This document shows positions 46,286 to 64,000 of a DNA stretch of 64,000 nucleotides, piece by piece; position 1 is the first letter of the stretch; each line of letters opens with the position of its first letter. This DNA is from Anisus vortex (lineage: Eukaryota; Mollusca; Gastropoda; Planorbidae): contig OX421499.1 in NCBI GenBank assembly GCA_949126835.1, forward strand, positions 29,426,490-29,490,489, in the 5' to 3' direction. A model generated the notes under the pieces. It made no database searches. It was not told where the DNA came from and saw only the letters and a list, made by a program, of their open reading frames with translations. The position numbers and the translations under genes were made by a program.

Positions 46286-48392
46286 CTTCAGGTCAAGAAG
46301 CAGAAAACACAATCAATGAATTTAAATGCTATCTGGTGTATATTTGGATTAATTGATGATGTCTTTGAAAATTAAATTATAGTGTCAGTCAATTTTTGTT
46401 ACATATTTTATTTTTTTCTTAGAATATCAGCAAAGTAGATTTGTCAATTGTTTTACATTTATATTGTTGAACCTCCTGTAATTATTTTGCCTAAGTATTA
46501 CCATTATTCCATTACATTTTCAATATCATATTCAAACAAGCTGGTCTATTTGACCTTTAACTTTAATTATTTTTTTTATTGTACTATATTATATAGTTTG
46601 AATTATACATAAAAGAAAAGATTAACAATTTTAGCTTTTTAAATCTTTAGTTTCTTCTAATGTAAAAAAGGGGAATATTGTCTTAATTCTGAATGCACTG
46701 GTGTCAAACTCAAGTACAAAGGGTGCAGACAATAAAACACTTTTATATTGTGTGCCGAGTCAGATAAAACATTCATTGTTTGAGTTCACATGTATTATTT
46801 GCTTATTCTGATCAACATGGGAATGCTCTGAGACAGCCTTTTGTTTGGCAAAGCTAATATAATGGGGGATTTCATTCATATTTATATTGCTGGGAGTTGA
46901 AAAAAAAATTTTTTTTGTCTAAAATTCTCCAGCAGGCCCTCTAACAGTTGTTGTTTTTGTTGGATATACCAGGTATCCGGTAAGAAATAAAAAAAAAAGT
47001 GGATGATGATGATCACATTTCTTTTCACATCAAAAACTTTATAGGAGCTTTGAAAATTGATTCCCTATTTTCTGCTAATGAGGCAATTAAAGTCATCTTT
47101 TTTTTTAAAGATAGATGGCTTTTAAGAAATTAGTACATTTATACCGTCCATTCATGCATCATTTAATCTTTTTGTAATTATACAAAAATTTAAATTACAA
47201 TCTGATCCCATAAACTTAATAAATAACAGTATTTTTGTAAATCTAAATATTGTTCAACACAAAATATTAAAATAATTTTATGAGAAAAAGACCATAGATT
47301 TATATTGTTATAACAGTACGCACAATTTTTTTCATTACTTTATTCTCATAATTTCTGTTCACAATAAATTTGTAACTAAATTTATTATTAATATCATAAT
47401 AACATCACATAATAGCTTTACAACTTACAACCAAATAACAATTTCATTTAATAAAACCAAAAATTGATATGCTGTTGAATAACTTATTCATTGAAAAAAA
47501 GAAAACAAAAGCTTTTATATCTGACAGGATTATTTTAATTTTATAAATTTAGAAAGAAATAAAATTATAATAAATTTGTTAGTTTTTTTTTGGCAATCAA
47601 TTTTTGAGTAGTGCCCAGTGTAAATTTGTAGCAACTAGTGTTGAAAAAGTAAGAAGACTAGTTAGATCAATTGTGTGACCCAGTGTTACAAGGTCAATCA
47701 TCGCTCAACTTACTGGTTAAATAATAATGTCACAATTTAGTGAAAGAAGGTTACTATCTTTGTTGAGCAAATAAACACACATAAAATTAAAAAATCTATA
47801 TAAATATAGATCTTCAAAGCTACAGCTCATTCACATACCTACATAAATTCATTTGTTTAGGCTTTTTTTTTTCAAAAATATATATAAATACATGTATAAG
47901 TATAACAATGCACTAAATATTTACAAAACTGAAGAACTAAGTTTTCCTTATTTTTTAAGGAGGGTTGCATATTGCAAAATAATAATAATAATAATTAATA
48001 ATAAATATGTTCAGCAAAACCTGAGAACCTAATGCTGAGCAATTAGTACTGAGTATACCTCAAGGAAAGTTTCTAAAGTTAAAGCGCTTTTAAATGTAAC
48101 AATGCAATCTTTCTCAAACTGGTAAATTTTATGTTCTTGTGTTAGATTAAAAAAACATTCTAAATAACTTTTGTCAATTTTAAAAACCATATTAAAAAGA
48201 GAAGATTGTTATAGCATTGTTAACATAGTGGTCTTGATATGGAGTAACAATGCTAAACCTTGTTATATCTAGTTACTTATCAATTAGTTTTGTTTTCTAT
48301 TTGAAAAAAAAACATAAAACAGAAGTTTACAAAAAAAAGTCACTTAATGTTGGTGGGGCTTTCTTTACATGATTATGCTGATGAAAGATTGA
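46286..48392. other. convergent intergenic region between the six-exon gene and LYRM4
   Basis: Very AT-rich with no exon recognised. It should hold the 3' ends of both flanking genes, which converge here. Confidence 0.55.
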
Positions 48393-51300
48393 TCATTTTC
48401 TCTGCTGAGATTCAATCACCAACTTGCTTGATCCAAATAGCTGACTCAAAGTAGCCTATGATTTCAATAAAAAAGCAAAAACCATAATGAGATAATAATA
48501 ACAATAATAAAGATAATTTATATAGCAAATGTATCAATGCTATTACATATAACATGCTCAGGTGCTATCTTTCCTAAATTCTGTTGCAGATGTTGATTTT
48601 GTAAGATTCTAATACTAAAAATCATGGTTCAATAAAAGCATTTCATTGAATATTAAAAACAACCGAACCATTTAACCTTTATTGTTAACTTGATGAGTAG
48701 GAAAATTTAATAATACAAGAGATTGCTCCTTCTGTGGTCAGTAAGGTGTTCAACCATGATTACTCATTGGTTTTCATCTAGGTTAGATATTGTTAAGAAC
48801 CTCTAAAAAAAAAAAAAATTCATAAAGGGGGAGAGAAGAACAAATACATTCATATAATGTCTTGGTATCTGTAGTTTCAATCTTGATAAATGTTTTTGTT
48901 TTGACTCTCCCATTCCTTTTTAAATTTTTATAAAGGATTTTTTCTCAGGTCCCCAGCACACAATGAATTATCAATAAAGGAATGTCAAGAGTGTTGAGTA
49001 TTGCTCGCACAATTTCCTTGGAACAGGAGCCGTTGAGATCTGCCTGATGTGTCCAAATTGTGTAAAAGAAACTTTATTTACTTACTCAATCCTTAGTCTA
49101 TAGACTTAGAGTCCGAGACCACAAAAGATAATGAGTATCCTGCATGTAAATAGATCCTAAAAGGAAATTTAGCTAATTTTAACTAATCATCGGTGTAGAA
49201 TTATTTAGTGTTTTTTTTTATATATTCACCTGTCTTTTTAAGACTTCTAGATTGTGTGTCGCTTTTTCAATAAGACCTTGCACTTGAGCTACATCTGTTA
49301 CATTTTTATTGTCTTTAAAGGCATCTCTTGTGCGTCTAAGAGCATACAACCTGTGGAAAAATTACCAGTATTAACTAAAAAGGCTAGACTCCTATACAAA
49401 TTCAAGGTATGATGGTTGGTGTTCTCTAAGTCTAAGGTTCAAGTTTATACCATGCTCAATTTATAATTTTTACATAGCCTTTGCTATTTATGCTCTATGT
49501 GGGCATAAACTGCAGTCTATTCACACATAGGCACAGCATGTACACCTAATATTGACAGGATGAAAAAAGCATTGAAACATTGTCTTGTGTTTCTTTTTTT
49601 TTAAATAATAAACATGTAGCAAACAATTTGATTTGTTGGATATATTTTATATACCTTTTTACAAAGAGTACCGGTATATTAATGATGTTACAAGTTCATT
49701 TGTATTCTAGTAATGTTAGTGGCATATATATAGTTTTTTAAATGTAAAAATAGCTTTTTCCAATTCATTTTAATAAACATTTGGGTCTTAAACTTATTTT
49801 TTAAAAGAAAATGTTTATGTGTGATAGTCACATAATAAAAAATAAAACTTTATTATTATAACATAATTTCTTATGGTTATAGCTTGTATTATTTTATTTT
49901 ATTATTTGAATGTTGTATTTTTTTTTAAAGTTCAGTGTACAACAGAAATTTGTCTATTTTTCTTGTACCACGTAACCTCTGGTTTATTTGTGAAATTAAT
50001 AACAAAACACAACACAAATTTTGATACTTTAAGTTTTTTAACTTTATTTTTCATAAAAATATCAAAAAAACAAAAATATTGTATGTTTTAATAATATTTT
50101 GCAGTTGTTTAGTCTTGTGTATTTTTTTGCGTCGGCAAAACTCCTAATGGAATTTCCCAATCTTAAAATTATTAATTATAAAACATTGGGAATTTAGATG
50201 AATTTCTAATCTTCATTTTCGAATTCCTCAATTTTTAGGCTTTAAAATGATATATAATATAGTAATAAAGCTTAAAATATTTTTCTTTTGTACAAAAAAA
50301 GGGAACTTTTGAAGTTCTTATCTTGAAGGCAGTGTCTATACATCCGGCGACTGGACAAATAGTGTGGGAGATATTCTTCCGGCGAGCATGTCACATGACA
50401 GCAGGACAAATTATTCCAGCAGCCTTATGTGAATGCCGGACAGAAAATGAGGGAGATACTATTCCGGCAAGCTAGTGACGTGACCGCCAGACACCAATGG
50501 CTTGTTATGTGCATGCCTTTTAAACTGATGATATGCAATGACCCCCCTCCCCAATATTTTTTTTGGCACATCAGGCTATTTGTATGCTCTTAAAAAAAGT
50601 AAAAGCTATACTTCTAAGATACATAGCCTTTTCAAAGCTTATAACTATTCTTTTTTTTTGTGTGTCAATTTGTATACTTTTTTAGTTAGTTCAGTTCCCC
50701 TTCACTGTACCTTACCTAGGATTGGGGGTAATAACCTCAAAATATTATAATTATATATTTTGAGTTTATATATTATTAGACCTATATGAAATTATGATGT
50801 CCACCCATGACGGTATGATGACGCCCATTGTAGAGCAAGCTGTTTGATGATGACCTTTTAACCTGCAATGAAATGTTTTAGCATTTTTAGCAATTTTAAT
50901 TTTATACTATTTCTACACTAATTTTTTCTTGTTGTAGTTTCAGTGGTCAAGTGACAATGCTGACGGAACAATATTTCACGTGGCTCTTTTTTTGGTCAGT
51001 CACATAACTTAGGTCGCCGGAAGAATATCTCCTGCACTATTTGTCCGGTCGCCGGACGCATAGACACTTCGTATCTTGAAGCCTTCTTTTATTAATTTTT
51101 GAAACGGATGGAAATAGGTTATAGGACACTTAGCCTTAGGCTAATTTATATTAATTTATATTTCATTAATTTACATGCTAGAATGCTACTTTAACTTTAT
51201 GTTACATAATGATGATTTCAATTTTATAAAACAAAACAATTGATTATTTTATTTTCATTATGTTGATTTCGTAATTTTCTTTCAGAGCTACTGGAATAAC

Positions 51301-51589
51301 TGTAGACTTAGACCTATTACTTATTTCGTTATATTTACTTTACTGCTGGCTGGGCTTCACTGTCACTGCTTCACACGACAAAAATCAAAACATTACTACG
51401 AATTATGATAGTGAATAATGATTATCCCAGGACAACATTCTCAAACAACTAACAAAAATATCAATATCTTAATAATTGTCAAAATATAAAACAAAATGAA
51501 TACCTAAAGTTATAGTCTGTAACCTTTTTGCTTTCTTTTAAAATTTGTTTATACAGAGTTAAAACTTTGGTCCTGCTGGGCGCCGCCAT
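48393..51589 (-). CDS. LYRM4: LYRM4 (ISD11), mitochondrial Fe-S cluster assembly factor
   Basis: Three coding exons on the minus strand: 51504-51589, 49230-49350 and 48393-48455, GT-AG throughout, 89 aa (human 91). In the family ISD11 binds and stabilises the cysteine desulfurase NFS1 together with acyl carrier protein in the mitochondrial matrix. Exon 1 reads MAAPSRTKVLTLYKQILKES; exon 2 has YALRRTRDAFKDNKNVTDVA and LEVLKRQ; exon 3 has SQLFGSSKLVIESQ. The intron positions divide the protein where I recall the human introns doing so. The arginine matching human R68 is kept. One oddity: the name-giving LYR tripeptide is LYK (residues 12-14). The start codon is 309 bp from that of FARS2 on the other strand. 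Intron 1 holds a MULE-like MITE; intron 2 is unremarkable. Confidence 0.94.
48494..48575 (-). repeat. possible L2-like LINE 3' tail in LYRM4 intron 2
   Basis: AATAATAACAATAATAAAG followed by ATTTATATAGC resembles the antisense tails at 42.15 kb and 8.07 kb. Only the tail style supports this. Confidence 0.35.
50329..51071. mobile_element. 743-bp MULE-like MITE with about 55-bp TIR, in LYRM4 intron 1
   Basis: From AGTGTCTAT inward the two ends agree for about 55 bases with few mismatches, including TCCGGCGAC, GGACAAATAGTG and GGAGATATTCTTCCGGCGA. Flanks are TATCTTGAAG at 50319-50328 and at 51072-51081, an exact 10-bp duplication, within the 9-11 bp usual for Mutator-like elements. The motif (G)CCGGAC recurs inside the left third. 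No transposase. Confidence 0.85.
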
Positions 51590-51898
51590 ACTTGTTATAC
51601 GAAAATGTGAAATTTTTATATAATTTTATTAAAAAGGTAAAAATATAAAAGGTATATAAAATACTGTTAAAATTAAAATTGTAAAAATTTGAAATTAATG
51701 TGCTAATAATTTTTATATTACTTTAAATAATAAGATATTATTTATATAATAATGTATTATTAAAATGAACTAATAATGCTGTTGATTCAGTAAAAAAATT
51801 CGCATTAACCGGATGTGTACGGTATCGGTCAAAGTGTTAGCTACTTTCACTTTCACCAACACAAAATCGATTGTTGACATTTAAAACGGCGGTCAAGA
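51590..51898. promoter_or_regulatory. putative bidirectional promoter of LYRM4 and FARS2
   Basis: The 309 bases between the divergent start codons. The segment is AT-rich; the FARS2-proximal 100 bases are more mixed, with ACCGGATGT at 51808-51816 resembling an ETS-type (GABP/NRF-2) site, common in nuclear genes for mitochondrial proteins, and CACTTTCACTTTCACC just after. No TATA box can be assigned. Transcription start sites are not visible from sequence alone. Confidence 0.6.
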
Positions 51899-60268
<8,370 letters not shown>

Positions 60269-60749
60269 TTTAAATCATTATTTTTTTCGCTTAACTGGTA
60301 GTTGACTGAAACTTATTCTATATACTAAACAGTACATCGCTATGTTTTTATAGTTAAAATAGGTCTTTTGTTTTTGTATATATACAAAATACTGAATATA
60401 TATATTGTTTCAAATCTAGGTCTTCTATTGTCTGTCTATGGTCTGTTCACTATGAAATAATACAGTCAAGCCACTCGATGAATGTAAAAAGAAGAATTTA
60501 ATGCTTGAACTTGTGTACAATAATAGCATTCAACTTCACTGGTCAATAATAAGTAGCTTCCTTGAAGCTAAACAAACCACCACCACAATAACAACCTAAC
60601 AAATCCTCTGCATGCTTTATATTTATATAGATTTTGGTGCAAAAAGTGCTAGAATGGAATTTTCCGAAATTCTTCAGAATGCAAATGAAAAAGGCCACAC
60701 TAGAAAGTTGTGGAGACTATGAGAAAGCATATTGGTGTCATTACGTCAC

Positions 60750-60755
60750 AATAAA
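60750..60755 (+). terminator. candidate FARS2 polyadenylation signal
   Basis: AATAAA about 480 bases after the stop codon, followed by A-rich sequence. Other hexamers exist further on, so the choice is weak. Confidence 0.25.
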
Positions 60756-61400
60756 AAAACTATCTCCACAAAAAATCTCTACACGAAAATTAAATATAAA
60801 TAAAAAGCTCTGCATGAACTAGCAAGACAATTCCAAATACGATAAAAAAAAAGACTATTACTAGGATATTATAACATGATATACACACATAACAATAATT
60901 ATCAGTCTTCTTTTCACATGTATTTTTAAATTATTAAATTGAAGTTTTAAGCACAACTGAAGTTGAGTTTTGTTCAGAAATCTCAAATAAGAAAAGCTCT
61001 AAGTTTATGTTTATTTATTTTCATTGTTCATCTGCGCATATTTCTTAATAAGTTAAAAGGCCTCTAAATTAATGGTAAAAAAAGGTTAAAAAAATTAGGT
61101 CTTAAATCACTTTTTAAAAAGTCATTCTCATGTCCGTTGGAAAAGCTTCTGTACTTATCCATACGGTTGTAAATTTTGAGGAATATTATTTTGGTAGTGA
61201 CATGATTATTATTTTATTAAATAAATTGTCTGTTAATGTATACTATTATAAAATGTTTTAAAATTATCATTACACTTCTTGTAACTGACATTACAAAAAT
61301 TAAAAACAACTGAAGTATTTTAAACTTCTTTTATTGTTAATAGTTAAAATGTTTTTTAGTGCTGACAAAATTAGTTGAACAATCAGCTTTATAGTATACT
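60756..61400. other. non-coding downstream of FARS2
   Basis: AT-rich; no exon or repeat recognised. Confidence 0.5.
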
Positions 61401-61402
61401 TA

Positions 61403-61828
61403 CCGTATATACTCGCGTATAAGTCGCACTTTTTTTTTACAGAAAAATCTCGACAAAAAGTAGGGGTGCAACTTATACACTTGACACTGTTTCTAAAAAG
61501 TTCGAAAAACATCACTACTCTCTCATAAAGTTTCCTACATAACCCCTATAGTTGATTGGAGTTATGTAGAATTATTAGGATATGTCTTTATTTAAGTTTG
61601 CCTTAGGCACGATTAAATCAATTTTTTAAGGAAGTTTCCAAATTAGGGCGAATATTTAGTCACTTTTATGTTTAAAAGGTATGCATTTTTTAGATATTAA
61701 AAGGCAGTGTAACCCGGGAAGTCGGGGTGCGACTTATGCGCGGGTCAAGGACAACATATAAGGAAAAACAATCTTAAACTAGGGGTGCGACTTATACACC
61801 GGTGCGACTTATACGCGAGTATATACGG
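61403..61828. mobile_element. 426-bp Tc1/mariner-like MITE with perfect 27-bp TIR
   Basis: Both ends start CCGTATATACTCGCGTATAA and agree for 27 bases without mismatch, on inverted strands. TA flanks both sides (61401-61402 and 61829-61830), fitting TA-target insertion. The motif GGGTGCGACTTAT recurs internally at about 61725 and 61784, and GGGTGCAACTTATAC at about 61464. Non-coding. Confidence 0.85.
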
Positions 61829-61830
61829 TA

Positions 61831-63104
61831 TGTATGCGTTTTAGTCGTTGAAGTAGCAAGGATTGCAACAAAGAGTGCAAGGAAGAGGGCAAATAATGTA
61901 GCCTAAAGTGTGTGAGAGGGTGCCAGTCTCATTCTGAACTGGTGGATAATGTCAACCTTAAAATTTTGATAAAGTAATATTTGATATTATCAATAGTTGC
62001 AACATAGATAGTTTAATAAAGATCAAATTTATTCATTAAATAATTCAAAATGTATTTTCTTTTTCTGAAAATATTTTTTTGCTGCAAAATGTCTAAATAT
62101 TCTCAAGATTTAAAATGAACACATCACAAACAAACTAAATGGTTAGTGTTAACAATGATGCACCATGTGAAAACTCATTTCTATGGAAAGCCAATTGAAA
62201 AAAGCATAACATGGCTATAAATGAATGTTACAAATACATAAGAAAATTTAGATCTAACATAGAGTCTATTATATATTTTATATAGTTATAGGTATATTTA
62301 ATTAATGATGTGAATGCTAACAAAAATTATAAATATGTTAACCATAGACTATATTACAACCGTAATATGCATTAGTATAGCCTACATATTTTTGTAAAAA
62401 TATGTTAAAATAATTAGTTTAAATTCCGCGGTTCCTGAAGAAAAAAAAAAGGATTGGCGGGATGGAGAGGGGCGGTGTCGTAAGAGGCTGGATAAAGGAG
62501 GACTGCAGGTGCCAAAACTCACCCCGCTCCCCCCCCCCCCCATCCCTACCGCCCACATTTAGATAATAAGATAAAGCCCATAATATGGTGTTCCACGTAA
62601 GTAAATATACCGAAGAATCTGAGAATTTTCAATAAAATTGTGGATGGTCATTTTTATCCCAAGGATTTGGATTCCACCACCTCACCTTCGTATATTTTTT
62701 TTTCGATTACCAGTGTAGGCCCAACATGGCATAAAAAATTTGCTCTCATGACCATTTGCTTCAGATCTCATACAATGTGTCATGAACTCGGTTTATTCTT
62801 TTATGAATGACCCTGTATATTTAATTTCACTAATTAGAATGAAAAAAAAAATAAGAGCAAAGTTGTTCATATAATATTGGTAGACACTTGGCATACTAAA
62901 ACATTAGGCTAATTAGGCTTTATGCCACTAATGGTGGTAGATCGACGACTTCTTAAACAAAAAGTTGGTAATAATAATATTGAAAACAAGGTGCACATCG
63001 AAACTAATACCAAGGCTTAAGAAGTTTAAAAAAAAATTATTATGAACATTCATCATGTCAAAGTTGATAATAAATTCAATCTTAAACATGTATATAATTA
63101 TATG
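61831..63104. other. non-coding
   Basis: AT-rich; a C-rich tract lies at about 62527-62541. No gene evidence. Confidence 0.5.
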
Positions 63105-64000
63105 CTGGTTGAATCTAAATGTATGTCCGCTTGTGATTGTCCTAGTTAAATCTAAATGTATGTCCGCTTGTGATTGTGCTGGTTGAATCTAAATGTATGT
63201 CCGCTTGTGATTGTGCTAATTAAATCTAAATGTATGTCCGCTTGTGATTGTCCTAGTTAAATCTAAATGTATGTCCGCTTGTGATTGTGCTGGTTGAATC
63301 TAAATGTATGTCCGCCTGTGATTGTGCTGGTTGAATCTAAATGTATGTTCGCTTGTGATTGTCCTGGTTAAATCTAAATGTATGTCCGCTTGTGATTGTG
63401 CTGGTTGAATCTAAATGTATGTTCGTTTGTGATTGTGCAGGTTGAATCTAAATGCATGTCCGCTTGTGATTGTGCTGGTTAAATCTAAATGTAGGTGGGC
63501 TTGTGATTGTGCTGGTTGAATCTATATGTATGTCCGTTTGTGATTGTGCTGGTTGAATATAATTGTATGTTTGCTTGTGATTGTGCTGGTTGAATCTAAA
63601 TGTATGTTCGCCTGTGATTGTGCTGGTTGAATCCAATTGTATGTTTGCTTGTGGTTAAGCTGGTTGAATCTAAATGTATGTTCGCTTGTGATTGTGCTGG
63701 TTGAATCTAAATGTATGTTCGCTTGCAATTGTGCTGGTTGAATCTAAATGTATGTCAGCTTTTGATTGTGCTGTTTGAATCTAAATGTATGTTCGCTTGT
63801 GGTTGTGCTGGTTGAATCTAAATGTACGACCGCTTGTGATTGTGCTGGTTGAATCTAAATGTATGTCCGCTTGTGATTGTGCTGGTTGAATCTAAAAGTA
63901 TGTCCGCTTGTGATTGTGCTGGTTGAATCTAAATGTTTGTCCGCTTCTGATTGTGCTGGTTGAATCTAAATGTATGTCCGCCTGTGATTGTGCTGGTTGA
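63105..64000. repeat. 37-bp satellite array, continues past the window end
   Basis: About 24 tandem units of GGTTGAATCTAAATGTATGT followed by CCGCTTGTGATTGTGCT. Unit length was checked from successive AATCTAAAT positions (63111, 63148). Variants include TCCTAGTTAAATC units at the left and GTTCGCTTGTG units in the middle. Open frames on the minus strand (FNQHNHK-like repeats) arise from the array and are not genes. Confidence 0.93.

Noticed and set aside
49873..50091. 72-codon open frame in LYRM4 intron 1
   Set aside because: Low-complexity Phe/Leu-rich translation of T-rich sequence.
63105..64000. Regular repeats that could suggest a CRISPR array
   Set aside because: Units are contiguous 37-bp copies with no unique spacers, in a eukaryotic genome.

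Overview
Organism and overall character. The window is animal nuclear DNA: spliced genes with GT-AG introns, AT-rich non-coding sequence, non-LTR retrotransposons, tRNA-derived SINEs and many hAT-type DNA transposons. The repeat mix (L2-like, RTE-like and Nimb-like LINEs, abundant short hAT elements, very frequent AGGCCT motifs) suggests a mollusc, most likely a gastropod. That assignment is inference; no species-diagnostic gene is present. Four host genes are supported, and their coding exons are mostly too short to stand out as long open frames. Layout. 1-24.5 kb: no host gene found; tandem repeats (57-bp, 38/56-bp and 30/31-bp units), SINEs, and DNA transposons, several with exact 8-bp target-site duplications, including two hAT elements with decayed transposase genes (11109-13331 and 17570-20075). 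24.6-30.9 kb: CIAO2B (plus strand, five coding exons, 152 aa), with a transposase relic in intron 2 and an RTE-like LINE relic in intron 4 that itself carries a small inverted-repeat element. 31-43 kb: repeats only, notably an uninterrupted L2-like LINE (36.1-39.75 kb), a 2.4-kb non-coding element with short terminal repeats (32.3-34.7 kb) and a 5'-truncated antisense L2-like LINE (42.1-42.8 kb). 43.3-46.1 kb: a plus-strand gene of six small exons coding for a 186-aa protein I cannot name. 48.4-51.6 kb: LYRM4 (ISD11), minus strand, three coding exons, 89 aa. 51.9-60.3 kb: FARS2, plus strand, six coding exons, 444 aa; its last intron holds an antisense Nimb-like LINE bounded by a 13-bp target-site duplication. 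60.3-64 kb: non-coding, a 426-bp mariner-like inverted-repeat element, and a 37-bp satellite array that runs off the window end. How the genes relate. LYRM4 and FARS2 are head to head with 309 bp between start codons, the arrangement known for the human pair on chromosome 6p, so they probably share a bidirectional promoter. LYRM4 (mitochondrial Fe-S cluster synthesis) and CIAO2B (cytosolic Fe-S delivery) are two steps of Fe-S biogenesis within 27 kb of each other; FARS2 charges mitochondrial tRNA-Phe. The pairing with CIAO2B may be chance.
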